NCBI RefSeq assembly: GCF_022760805.1
Contig: NZ_JAIVFL010000001.1
Location: forward strand, 1,240,001-1,304,000
Origin: Candidatus Mycolicibacterium alkanivorans
GTDB lineage: Bacteria > Actinomycetota > Actinomycetes > Mycobacteriales > Mycobacteriaceae
Direction: 5' to 3'
DNA: 64,000 bases
The stretch's first letter is position 1, and each line of letters begins with the position of its first letter. Made by a program: the position numbers and the translations under genes. Under the pieces are notes generated by a model, which saw nothing but the letters and a program-made list of their open reading frames with translations, was not told where the DNA came from and made no database searches. This document shows positions 49,009 through 58,900 of the stretch, piece by piece.

Positions 49009-49279
49009 ACTCTGTCTGCTGGGTGTCAGTTCAGATTCCGCGGCATAGGACGCGCAACTGACGCCACACTCACCTCCACCGTCGCCATGCGGGGAGCGTA
49101 TCGCGCCACCCGGACAGTCACGGCCTTTCGAGACCGGCCTCATCCCGAGCTGCGGATGCGTGCCGAGCCTGGGTTGGCCCGTAGGTGGGGGTGGACGACG
49201 CGGAGGCTTCTCAGGATGTATCGGGCGCCCGCAGCGCGGCGTGCCGGAGCTGTCGGCACGCGCTTGTAGGCTGCCGCCC

Positions 49280-49648
49280 ATGCCAGGTGGGGATGCCAAG
49301 TTCGGCGACGTCTATTGGGTGACCAAGGAGGCCACCGAGAACCCGGCGCGCGTCGGCAAACCGGTGCGGCCGATGGCGTGCATGGCGGAGCGACGCGAGG
49401 ACACGACGTGGGCCGGTCTGTCCCGGATCACCAGCGACGAGAAGCCGGAGGACCAGCCCAGCAAGGCGATGCCCGAGATCCACGTGACCCGCCTGGGCGC
49501 TCAGGGGTGGTGGACGGCCCGGTACATCCACCCGGTCTATAAGGCGGTCACGGGGCATACCGGCAAGTGTGAGTACCTGGGCCAGCTGCCTAAGGACGAG
49601 GTGAAGGTGGCCAGGGAGGTCTACCAGAATCGGCTGTTCGATTCATGA
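49280..49648 (+). CDS. Small protein with MazF/PemK-like outline
   Basis: A 122-residue protein. GDVYWVTKE at the start, RPMACMAE, TTWAGLSRITSDE and a C-terminal EYLGQLPKDEVKVAREVYQNRLF follow the strand-helix order of MazF/PemK ribonucleases. The canonical catalytic residues are not conserved clearly enough to assert activity. ATG 49280 is chosen at the first plausible start; the frame is open from 49160. Two further rightward genes follow closely, suggesting a unit. The 271 bases upstream (49009-49279) hold nothing I can support. Confidence 0.5.
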   Translation: MPGGDAKFGDVYWVTKEATENPARVGKPVRPMACMAERREDTTWAGLSRITSDEKPEDQPSKAMPEIHVTRLGAQGWWTARYIHPVYKAVTGHTGKCEYLGQLPKDEVKVAREVYQNRLFDS

Positions 49649-49697
49649 CCTGTACTCTGGCGATTCTTTTTGCAGCGACGACCGTAGGAGGTGAGCA

Positions 49698-50576
49698 GTG
49701 AGCAGCGGTGATCGGCCGGCAGGCATTCCGGCATCTGCGCACGGGCTCTGGGATCGCGGCGCGCAGACTCAGCAGGTCCGCCCCGGCGACCTGTGGGTTC
49801 TCAGCTGGGACGGCGTGGTCGTCGGGCTCGCGATGATCGCCGCCGCGAAGAACGGGTTCGTGTTGGCTTGGCCCGTGACGCTTCCCGGCGAGCTGGCGTT
49901 CTCACCCGGCTTGGTCGTGGAGGACTCGCCGCTCGGTGTGCCCGTTACCGTGTGGCCTACACGGGAGACGGGCATCGGCAACCACCTCCTAGATCGCGGT
50001 TTGGGCCGGCTGCTCTCGCCCGATCGGATCCCACCGATCTCCTTTGCGCTGGACGACGGAGAAGACCCCGGACTGGTCTTCGTGTCGGGCTCGGCCCGCG
50101 ACGCCGCGAACCTCGACGCCGACCGGCTGATGGTCGACCACTGGACCGAGCTGTGCTTCAACACCGGCGGCGCCGAAGAGGGTCCGTTCCTCGACTCGGA
50201 GAAGGTCAAGCAGGCCGGCGGCAACTCGCGGATCGTCGGTGAGGTGCTGGGACTGGCACTGCCAGAGCTGCGGTCGCTGATGGACGGTGTCGAACCGATC
50301 TCCGCAGAGCAGCTCACCGCGGTCGCGGAGCGCCTCGGGGTCGACGGCGATTCCATCGTCGGAGCCGATCCCCTCGCGGGCGTCGTGATCGACATCGCCC
50401 AGCCGAGCTACAAACGCGACATCGTTGCGCGCACCGAGGCGACTGGCATCGGGGAGGCCGACATTCGCCGCTCGACCCGTCGGGAATTCGCCCTTGCGGC
50501 GCGCAACGACAGCGACGCCCTACGGGAGACCAAGCTGCGCGACGCCATCAACCGCGCCGGACGAGGCGGGACGTAA
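49698..50576 (+). CDS. Protein with N-terminal barrel and C-terminal helix-turn-helix
   Basis: A 292-residue protein. Residues 25-110 read like a beta-barrel (RPGDLWVLSWDGVVVGLAMIAAAKNGFVLAW). Residues about 170-215 (GGNSRIVGEVLGLALPELRSLMDG then AEQLTAVAERLGVDGDSIV) match a lambda-repressor-type HTH. The GTG has the strong ribosome site TAGGAGG. It ends 5 bases before the ImmA/IrrE gene, the classical pairing of an HTH regulator and its metallopeptidase. Confidence 0.6.
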   Translation: MSSGDRPAGIPASAHGLWDRGAQTQQVRPGDLWVLSWDGVVVGLAMIAAAKNGFVLAWPVTLPGELAFSPGLVVEDSPLGVPVTVWPTRETGIGNHLLDRGLGRLLSPDRIPPISFALDDGEDPGLVFVSGSARDAANLDADRLMVDHWTELCFNTGGAEEGPFLDSEKVKQAGGNSRIVGEVLGLALPELRSLMDGVEPISAEQLTAVAERLGVDGDSIVGADPLAGVVIDIAQPSYKRDIVARTEATGIGEADIRRSTRREFALAARNDSDALRETKLRDAINRAGRGGT

Positions 50577-50581
50577 GCGTC

Positions 50582-51568
50582 GTGGACGGGTGGGACGACC
50601 TCGCAACTGGGCGCGATGCCCGGGCGATCGCTGCCCGCATCGCCGCGGAGTGCACCACCTTCAACCTCGCGGCCCTGCGCGATGACCCGTTCGGGACGCT
50701 GGTGCGGAGCACCGAGATCACCGTGGAGATCGAGGACGGCCTCGCGAATACGGGCTGCGGCGGAGGCGGCTACTACCGCCCCTCGCCGCCCACGATCCAC
50801 CTGCACCCAGCGACCTCGCGCCGCGACAACTTCACCCTTCTCCACGAGCTTGGTCACCATCTACAGCAGTCGCATGACCAGTGGGGGTTCGCGCTCATCG
50901 ACATGGCCGACCGGGAGCGCCGCAAGATCGAGGAGCAGGTGTCCGACCAGTTCGCCGCTCAGATCCTGATGCCGGTAGGTGACGCAGACCTCCGTGACGC
51001 CTCGTTCCACCCGGCGGATGTCATGGCCGGTCTCTTTGCCCGTTGGGAGGCCTCCCGTACCGCGGTCCTGCAGCGCGTGCGCGAGATGCTGCCCACAGGT
51101 TCCCGTTGGCTCCTGGCGGTCGCCGACCTAGACGGGGTCGTGATCACCTCTGCGAGAACCTACGACGATCCACAGCCGCCGAAAGGCTTTGCGCAAGAGG
51201 GGTTCAGGCGTGTCGCAGCCGAGGCGATGGAGTCGGCTGTGCGGCGGGAATTCCATGAGGGCATCGAGTACAAGACCGGAGCGGTACTCGACGGTATGCG
51301 CATTGAGGCCGCGATCGACCATGAAGAACGGTACGTCTTCATCGCCCTACGGCCCACGACCGTGAACGGATCTGGAACCTGGACCTTCCCGCTGCAGGAG
51401 TGCTCGAATACGGTGTGCGAGTCGACCTTTCAGGCGAAGCAGTCGAGCGGCCGGTGCGGGATCTGCCAGGAATTCAAGTGCCCGGACTGCCATCGGTGTG
51501 GGTGCGCTACCGTCGCGCGCCGCGCTGCCTGCAGAGTGTGCGGCCTCATACACGCTGGCGAGTGTTGA
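50582..51568 (+). CDS. ImmA/IrrE-family metallopeptidase with C-terminal zinc-binding region
   Basis: A 328-residue protein. Zincin motif HELGHH (His88, Glu89, His92) with a downstream Glu in RRKIEEQVSDQFAAQILMP is the ImmA/IrrE signature. These proteases cut or inactivate a partner HTH repressor in response to stress. The last about 60 residues hold ten or more Cys (CSNTVCESTF, CGICQEFKCPDCHRCGC, CRVCG), a probable double zinc ribbon uncommon for the family. Partner: the HTH gene just upstream. Confidence 0.82.
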   Translation: MDGWDDLATGRDARAIAARIAAECTTFNLAALRDDPFGTLVRSTEITVEIEDGLANTGCGGGGYYRPSPPTIHLHPATSRRDNFTLLHELGHHLQQSHDQWGFALIDMADRERRKIEEQVSDQFAAQILMPVGDADLRDASFHPADVMAGLFARWEASRTAVLQRVREMLPTGSRWLLAVADLDGVVITSARTYDDPQPPKGFAQEGFRRVAAEAMESAVRREFHEGIEYKTGAVLDGMRIEAAIDHEERYVFIALRPTTVNGSGTWTFPLQECSNTVCESTFQAKQSSGRCGICQEFKCPDCHRCGCATVARRAACRVCGLIHAGEC

Positions 51569-51663
51569 TGAGCGGACCGCGGCCACGCCTCGACTCCGGC
51601 ACCACCGAGTAGCGTCTCCACTCAGCGAGCAACCTCCGCTGAGAGATCGCTGTCGCCAGCGGG

Positions 51664-52719
51664 TCAGTCCATGGGTGTGATCTCCGTCTCGACGAAGCGG
51701 ATCTCGTCGGCGTCAAGGCCGTACTTGGCGCAGAGTTGCGCATCGATCTCGGGGATCGACTTGGTCCACTCAATGTCGGACGTGCTTGAGAAGTCTTGCT
51801 TGGGGACGAACTTCCACGTGCTTCGCGGGTTGTGCTGCGTCACCTTCAACACGTAAAGCATGGCGCGAGCCAACTTCGTCTTGACGTAGGCAAAGCAGGC
51901 TTGCGCCTCGGCTTCGGTCTCGAATGCACCAAGGGTCAAGAACGTTTGCGTGACTCCGACCTGCGGACCGAGGACCTGGGGAGCCGCCATCTGGCCCAAC
52001 TTCTTCGACTCGTTCGCGGCAGGCACCGCGACCTTGTACTTGTCGAAGCTCGCCGGGCCGCTGATGTAGTCGCTGCGAATCCAGCGGAAGAGTCGCTTAT
52101 TCTTGATCACCCCGAGGACTTGCACGTACTTGTGATCGTCTCTGGGCTCCTCGACGTGGTAAAGGAACGAAAACTGCTCGAAAGTGTTTGTGTTGACTAG
52201 TGCGGCGTTGCCCTCGGGGCGCATGTCGCGCGCGTCGGGGTGGTCCTCGTACAACTTCTCTGTGTAGCGATAAGAACGTGAACTCGTGATTCCAAGGGTC
52301 TCCAGGGAGACCGCACCCGACTCCAGCACCTTGTGCAGAATCGTATTGAGTTCGGGGTATGCCGTGAACGTGCCTATCGGAACGCCGACGCGCGAGTCGT
52401 CACGATATGTAACTGCGATTCCTGCGCGAATCTTTGTGCCGGGAAAGAGTTCCGAACTGTCGCGAACGTAGATCGGCGCCGTCAGGTGCGGGTCGGCGAG
52501 CATCTTCTCGTTCCACGCTTTGGGCGTGAACCCTGCGTTGAACAGAAAACGAGCGGGCGTGATTAGAACGGCTTTAATGCCGACCTCGTAGGCTGCGTCC
52601 ATGAACAGGTGATATACGGGAGTGTCCCGAGTACCCTCACCCTGCGCCTCTTCCTGGTATGGGGGTTCCGTACAGGGTTTCGGCGTGTTGCGATTACCTC
52701 CGATTCGCGCCGCAGTCAC
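51664..52719 (-). CDS. Eco57I-type DNA methylase fragment, N-terminus missing
   Basis: A 351-residue frame. From residue 18 it matches the C-terminal part of Eco57I-type N6-adenine methylases: PPYQEE (remnant of the NPPYQ catalytic motif IV, here with Thr-Glu instead of Asn), TPVYHLFMDAAYEVG, ITPARFLFNAGFTPKAWNEKML. The SAM-binding motif I region that should precede it is absent, and the first 17 residues look random. The 58-base gap to the next gene leaves no room for it. AT-richer than its neighbours. Probably a non-functional remnant. Confidence 0.7.
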   Translation of the reverse strand: MTAARIGGNRNTPKPCTEPPYQEEAQGEGTRDTPVYHLFMDAAYEVGIKAVLITPARFLFNAGFTPKAWNEKMLADPHLTAPIYVRDSSELFPGTKIRAGIAVTYRDDSRVGVPIGTFTAYPELNTILHKVLESGAVSLETLGITSSRSYRYTEKLYEDHPDARDMRPEGNAALVNTNTFEQFSFLYHVEEPRDDHKYVQVLGVIKNKRLFRWIRSDYISGPASFDKYKVAVPAANESKKLGQMAAPQVLGPQVGVTQTFLTLGAFETEAEAQACFAYVKTKLARAMLYVLKVTQHNPRSTWKFVPKQDFSSTSDIEWTKSIPEIDAQLCAKYGLDADEIRFVETEITPMD

Positions 52720-52777
52720 GCATGGAGTCGCTTAGCTCAAGCGGCTGACATTCGCCTGAGAACTCAGCGGGTTCCGG

Positions 52778-55180
52778 TCAATCGTTCGGCGATCTAATCC
52801 ACGGGGCACGGGTGTGTTGGTCGTAGTCTGTGGCGGTCCGCTCCACATACGCACCGAACTCGTCGTCGATCCGACGCGCGAGCTCCGCCCCGGTGATTTC
52901 CTCGCGGTTCGTGTTGAATCGCGGGGAGTAGTCGGCCCGCCAAGCGAAGAGATCCTCGTGTGACCCCATCCCGCCGCGGAGGTCGAACAGGTGCTCGGCG
53001 GTGAGGGCGAAGTGCGGCCGTCCAGTGGGTCCCTCGGTCACTCGCCATTCTTGGCCGCAGTTGGCGGCGCGATCCAGTGTTGCGGCGAACGTCGCTCGGG
53101 CGCCGAGCTGGTCGGCTGCTTCCCACAATTTGTTCAACTCCTCCGGAGAAAGGCCACGCGCGTTTGTCTTGCACTCTCCCAGAACGATTTCCCCGTTACG
53201 AAGGACAACGATCACGTCGGCTTCTGCCTCGACGCGATCGTTGTCGGGCTTCCGGAACTCAACTCCCGGATAGCTGCCGAAGACAAACGATCTGCCACCC
53301 AGCTCGTTGCACACGTACCGCATGGCTAGCACGTGCGAGAGCACGTCGTGGCTGATTGCACGCAGCAAGAGTTCACTCGCCCGGTAGCGGTAGTTGATCT
53401 GGTTGTAGCCGTGGGGACTGTCTATCGTGCAGCCGCAGGCATGGCACACGAGCGACGGAATGGCCTCGCTGAGAGGCCGCCATTGCTTGTGGCCGCATCG
53501 GGTGCAGTTGGCTTCCACGCCTCGGAGGACCAGGCCGCCGGCCATGGCCCAGCTGACCCATTGTTGGGCTGCGTCGCGACGCAAGCGCAGCAAGTGCCTT
53601 ATCCGATCGAACGTGGGATAACTGAGTTCTTCGGCGTCGGGAGACCCGAGGCCTCGGTCGAGGCGGTCGAGGAGCGCCAGATAACGGTCGGACGATTCGT
53701 CGCGTTGCGGATCAGCGAGGAACTGGTTCAGTCGCCGCTTTACGATGCTGACGTTGCGGCCGCGCGTCAGCTCGCTCAACGTTTCAACGACACCTGGCGC
53801 CGCGAACATCGAGAGGTGCTGGCCCGCCGCGCGGATCAGATGCTCTGCCGCCTTACCGGGCGCGCTCTCGGTCAATCGGAGCCCGTGGTCGACTGCTAGG
53901 GCTGATAGAACCTCCAATCCTGATGGCATGCGTACTGTCGTGAAGCCATCGGTTTGGCCGCCGGTGGTGATTGGCCCTTCGAGGTAATGCGAGTCGCCGT
54001 GGTAGACCTGGCGTCTCATTGTCCGAGACGGCGGGAGAGGTGCGTCGACTACAACCGTTTTGCGCTTCATCCAGGTGCCCTGGTGGCTGCCGAGGTATCC
54101 ACCTCCTATCGCCTGGAAGTCACTCGGTGAGAAAGAGGCGATCCTGGTCTTGCCCCCGGTGAATCGCACGACGTCGGTGGACATTGAGCAGTAGCCACCG
54201 ATTGGCCGCAGGAGTTCCCACGGGTCGACGGCATCGAATCTGACATTTGCGGCTAGTGTCGCGATGCGATCTTGGGCGATGGACATTGATGTCAGTGCGA
54301 GGTTGTGGCCGAAACCGAAGTAGTGGGCAGCGCCAGCCTCGTTCAGATGTCGGATGTCATCTTCAACTGTCGGTGTCATCGGCACGGCGAGTGGAAACCG
54401 TGGCGGGTGAAGGAATCTCGCGCGAAGGTTCCAAATGAGCGCGAGGTCTTCGGGGTTTCCGGGTTCGTAGACGACGACGATGTTGGGCCCGAACTGTTGG
54501 GAGATGACGTCGTCGCTCCACTCGAAGCGCGATGATGATGGGAAGCCTTTGTTGTAGCCGCCCTGGAGCCCACTCGGCAGCTTCGATCGGCTTAACTCGA
54601 CTGCCGACACCGCCGTGAAATCCCGCAGCAACGCGAGAAGGCCTGCTGCAGAACCGGTTTCAGCAACGCCGCGGATCGTAAGGACATCGTCGAAGCTGAG
54701 ATCGCGGCGAAGATCGTTCTGCGTGTTTTGTGGATGCGGAAGGGGTGAGAGATCGCCTGCGACAGCCAGATACGCGAGATGCCAAGGATCGTCTGGCGCC
54801 ATACCTCGAATGGTCTGTACGGTAAGTTTCCGTTCGAGCTCTACCACGATGCGGATGAGTTGTGCCGCGACCGGGCCCTCAAGGTCGGTGTACTCGCCCA
54901 CCGCATCATCACCCAGAAGATCGGAGCGTTCGATTCCATCGATATTGCTCTCGTTGAGAATTCTCGACCAGCGCGGATCGATATTCTCCGACGAGCTGAC
55001 CGGGATGAGCGGAGTGCCGGCACCACCCCAGGTGCCGCAGAGATCACGCACACGATCGCACGCCGACGAGTAGTCCGACCGGTCGATCGCCACGGCTCCA
55101 GCTCGTGGTCGCAGTTGACTGCTGACCAGTTGTTCGCCCTCAAGGGGTTCGGCGACGAGCAACGGCCATTGATCTGTCAC
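52778..55180 (-). CDS. Unrecognised 800-residue protein with zinc finger and PD-(D/E)XK nuclease core
   Basis: I do not recognise the family. Residues 1-540 show no familiar motif. A zinc finger follows (Cys559, Cys562, Cys579, Cys582; NCTRCGHKQW and LVCHACGC). Near the C-terminus EAEADVIVVLRNGEIVLGECKT supplies Asp655, Glu669 and Lys671, the D-(E)xK core of restriction-type nucleases. It starts at GTG 55180, 72 bases after the YgjP-like gene in the same direction as hsdMSR. A DNA-targeting defence role is inference. Confidence 0.6.
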   Translation of the reverse strand: MTDQWPLLVAEPLEGEQLVSSQLRPRAGAVAIDRSDYSSACDRVRDLCGTWGGAGTPLIPVSSSENIDPRWSRILNESNIDGIERSDLLGDDAVGEYTDLEGPVAAQLIRIVVELERKLTVQTIRGMAPDDPWHLAYLAVAGDLSPLPHPQNTQNDLRRDLSFDDVLTIRGVAETGSAAGLLALLRDFTAVSAVELSRSKLPSGLQGGYNKGFPSSSRFEWSDDVISQQFGPNIVVVYEPGNPEDLALIWNLRARFLHPPRFPLAVPMTPTVEDDIRHLNEAGAAHYFGFGHNLALTSMSIAQDRIATLAANVRFDAVDPWELLRPIGGYCSMSTDVVRFTGGKTRIASFSPSDFQAIGGGYLGSHQGTWMKRKTVVVDAPLPPSRTMRRQVYHGDSHYLEGPITTGGQTDGFTTVRMPSGLEVLSALAVDHGLRLTESAPGKAAEHLIRAAGQHLSMFAAPGVVETLSELTRGRNVSIVKRRLNQFLADPQRDESSDRYLALLDRLDRGLGSPDAEELSYPTFDRIRHLLRLRRDAAQQWVSWAMAGGLVLRGVEANCTRCGHKQWRPLSEAIPSLVCHACGCTIDSPHGYNQINYRYRASELLLRAISHDVLSHVLAMRYVCNELGGRSFVFGSYPGVEFRKPDNDRVEAEADVIVVLRNGEIVLGECKTNARGLSPEELNKLWEAADQLGARATFAATLDRAANCGQEWRVTEGPTGRPHFALTAEHLFDLRGGMGSHEDLFAWRADYSPRFNTNREEITGAELARRIDDEFGAYVERTATDYDQHTRAPWIRSPND

Positions 55181-55252
55181 TACTCAATTCTCCGCATGTT
55201 TCGTGGCAGCGCAGGAATACTGTGCTCTGGTCTTGCCTCGCTCACACCGCTA

Positions 55253-55975
55253 CTACCCCCATTTCTCATCGGCCAGCGGAGCGTCGTTGAGTCGATCGCG
55301 TCGGGTTCGCCAATCGGGCATCGCGTCATCCATGAGCTTGGTGAATTGGTTGCCATGGTTGCGTTCGAAGTAGTGCATCATCTCGTGAACAACGATGTAC
55401 TCCAAGCAATCCGGATGTTTCTTGGCGAGCTCGACATTGAACGTCAGTCGTCGAGTTTCGCGGTTGCAGGTTCCCCATTTGGTGCGCATACGACGGATGA
55501 TCCAGTCCGACACCCGTGTGTCGAGCTTTGACTCCCAGGTCGAGATCAAACCGGGGATCGCCTCGCGCAACTGCGTCCGGTACCAGGTGTCGAGGATGGT
55601 GCGGCGCTGCTCGGCGTTACGGTCAGGCGAGACATACAGGATAAGTCGATCACCGTCGGCCTCCACGTGGGCACGCCCCGGCCGCTCAACGACTTTGAGT
55701 CGGCGGCGCACACCCCAGACGTAATGGGATTCCCCGGTGACCATCTCGCGCTCAGACTGCCGATCAGTCGAACGTAGTTGCGCGCGTTGACGTTTGATCC
55801 ACGACAGCCGCTGGATGACAGCGAGACGCACTTGATCGTCATCGAGCCGCCGTGGCGCCGCCACACGCACGCGGCCCATCGGTGGATAGACACCGATGTG
55901 CAGGTTCTTGATGTCCTTGTAGATCACGTCGACGTCGATGCCGCGGACGGTGAGGTAGGCGTTAGCGGTACTCAT
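55253..55975 (-). CDS. YgjP-like M48/DUF45 metallopeptidase
   Basis: A 240-residue zincin. HEMMH (His197, Glu198, His201) is followed by a third ligand candidate His207 in ERNHGNQF. KWGTCNRETRRLTFNVELAKKHPDCLEYIVVHE is the DUF45/YgjP signature. Such genes frequently accompany type I restriction operons, where their role is undefined. The first 14 bases overlap the hsdR end, indicating co-translation. Confidence 0.88.
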   Translation of the reverse strand: MSTANAYLTVRGIDVDVIYKDIKNLHIGVYPPMGRVRVAAPRRLDDDQVRLAVIQRLSWIKRQRAQLRSTDRQSEREMVTGESHYVWGVRRRLKVVERPGRAHVEADGDRLILYVSPDRNAEQRRTILDTWYRTQLREAIPGLISTWESKLDTRVSDWIIRRMRTKWGTCNRETRRLTFNVELAKKHPDCLEYIVVHEMMHYFERNHGNQFTKLMDDAMPDWRTRRDRLNDAPLADEKWG

Positions 55976-58900
55976 CGCGAGCCTTCACCAGGTCAAATAG
56001 TTCATCGAGCCGGTCGAAGTCGTCAGGCAGTGTGCGGCTGATCGCCCGCTTGACGACCTTCTCCTTCATCGTGTTGCCAACCCAGTCGTGCGGCTTGCTC
56101 GTCAGGATCGCAGTGTCCACCATGATCGGCATCGTCGGGTCAGGCCACCCGAAGTCGATCAGAGCGCGGCGAGCGCCGTTGTCTGCCCAGTCGGGATACT
56201 TGGTATCGGATTCCTTACTGCCGAGCTTGTTGGCGGCATCGAGCAGCTTGGCCAGGAACTCCCGGTAGTCGATGGCCTGCTGGCGGCGCTGTTCGATGAT
56301 GGCGTCGAGCAGCTCACTCATCTTGTCGTAGTACTTCGGGTTCATCGCGTGCTCGTCGATGATCACCTTGCGCATGTTGTTCGTGATTGTCTCGGCGACC
56401 GCCTCGGGGTCCTTCTTGATCCCGGCCGGTAGCTTGTCGATTGCTCCCGCACCGAGCTTCACGATCAGATCGATCAGGCCCGAGTCCTCGAAATTGGAGA
56501 CGACTTCTGAGGCGCCGGCGTGGATGTAGGTGTCGAGCAGGAACCGCATCCCTGCCTCGTACTGCTTGAAATCGACGTCCTCGCCCGCACCCAGCTTCAC
56601 CTCAGCGCGCACGTCGACGTACTGCGCGATCTCTGACTTGATCGCCTCGGCCTCGGCCGCGGTGTAGCCAGCGGCGCTCATGTCGTTGGCCAGGTTGGCG
56701 TAGGCACGGGTGACGGCGGCCACGGACTTGTACAGCTCGACACGCTTGGGCTCATTAGCCTTGAGCTGTTCGGCATTGCCCTGCTCCGTAGCGCAGAAGT
56801 ACTGCTGGTACTGCAGCGTATTCTTCGGTGGCGCAACGGGTTCGACCAGAGCGCGGATACGCTCGAGGGCTTCATCGAGATTCTCTCGGGCCTTCTCGAT
56901 ACGATCGGAGAGCAGCCCTTCAATGTCTTTCGTCTCGTAGCCGTCGAGCGCACCCGAGGTGTAGTCAGTAATGGCGTCTTCCAGCGAGTTGAACAGGTCC
57001 TGGTAGTCCACAATGTAGCCATAGTCCTTGTCGTCGCCGTCGAGGCGGTTGACACGGCAGATCGCTTGGAAGAGACCGTGATCGCGCATCTTCTTGTCGA
57101 TGTAAAGGTAGGTAGCGCTCGGGGCGTCGAAGCCGGTGAGGAGTTTGTCGACCACGATCAGTAGCCGCATCTGGCCGGGGTTCTCGATGAACTGCTTCTT
57201 GACTGCTTTCTCGAACTCGTCGACCTTGCCGACGGCGGTGTCTTCGGGTTCGTCGAAGTAGTCAGCCAGCATCTTGCGGTAGATGTCGTACTGGCGGATC
57301 TTCTCGGTCTTGCCTTCGCCGGAGTCTTCTTTAGCTATGTCGCTGGCGTTGGGGGTATAGCTGGTGACGATGGCGCACTTGCCCTTGAAGCCGGCGTTGC
57401 AGAACAGCTCGTAGAACTTGCAGGCCTGGTAGATGGATGAGCCGACGAGCATGGCGTTGCCGCGCCTGTCCATCAGGCGGGGCTTGGTCTCCATGTCGAG
57501 CAGGATGTCGTTGACGATCTGCTTGGCGCGTGGCTCACTGGAGACGACCTTCTGCATGGTGCCCCAACGCTTTTTGAGTTCAGCCTTGGACAGATCGGTC
57601 ATGCCCTTGGTCTTGACCTCGAACCACTTGTCGACCTGCTCAGGCGACGCCAGATTCTGGTCGACGTTGCGGGCCTCGTATTGCAGGTCGAGCACGACGC
57701 CGTCGGCGACGGCTTCATCGAACTTGTATGTGTGGATGAACGAGCCGAAGGTCTCGATGCTGGTGGCCTTGTCGGCCTTGAGTAGCGGAGTGCCGGTGAA
57801 TCCGATGAACATCGCCTCGGGCAGCAGCGCCTTCATGGCGGTGTGCATCTTGCCGGTCTGGGTGCGGTGGGCTTCGTCGACAAACACGAAGACGTTGCCC
57901 TTGGCCTTGAAATCCTTCGGGACCGTGGCGTGCAACTCCGTGATGAACTCGGCCGTCGCCTCGTCGTCTTCGGCATCGCTGTCGGCGGCCCGGAACTTAT
58001 GCACCAGCGAACAGATCAACCACTCCTCGCTGGCGTTGAGGGTGCCGATCAGGTCGGCGCCGCTCTTGGTGCGGTAGATCTGCTCGTTGACACCGTTGAA
58101 GACCTTTTCGATCTGGTCATCGAGTTCGGTGCGGTCGGTGATCAGCAGCACCCGCGCATCCGGTTGGTTCTCGCGAATCCACTTGGCGAGCCACACCATC
58201 GTCAAGCTTTTGCCCGAACCCTGGGTATGCCAAATGATGCCGCCCTCACGCTTCGCGATGCGCGCCTGGGCGGCTTTGACGCCGAAGTACTGGTTGTGAC
58301 GCGGACCCTTCTTCACGCCCGCATCGAACACGATGAAATTGTGGATCAGTTCGAGCACGCGCTGCTTATTGCACATCTGCAGCAGCGCCCGGTCGAGCGG
58401 ATCCTCGACGTCGGACGGTTCTTTCCATTCCAGCCAGTACTTTTCCGGTGTGTCGATGACGCCGTAGCGCAACCCTTCGACATCGTTGCCGGCGAAGACG
58501 AACTGCACTGTCGAGAAGAACGAGCGGATGAACTCCGGCTTCTGATTGCCGATGGTCTGCCGGATACCTTCGGACAGAGCAACTTTGGAGCGTTTAAGCT
58601 CCAGGGTCGCGAGCGCAAGGCCGTTCACGTACAGCACCACATCGGGGCGCTTGGTGTGGTGTCCCGCGACGGTGACTTCCTCCACCACGACGAAGTGGTT
58701 CGCGTCGGGGTTCGTCCAGTCGATCAGCCAAACGGTCTCGGTCTGTTCGCCCACGCCGGGCTTGACCTTCACGCCGTAGCGCAGCAGGCCGTAGACATCT
58801 TTGTTCGCCTCGTACAGGTCGTGGCCGGCGCCAACCGAAGCGGCTTTGCCAAGCTGGTCGAGGGCCCGGTTGATCAGGTTGTCGTCGTAGCCGCGCATCG

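Noticed and set aside
52727..52800. Sequence resembling a tRNA (TAGCTCAAGCGG and GGGTTCCGG)
   Set aside because: No seven-base acceptor pairing, and the supposed anticodon arm is a CTGAG/CTCAG palindrome with a two-base loop; it also runs into the end of the 800-residue gene.
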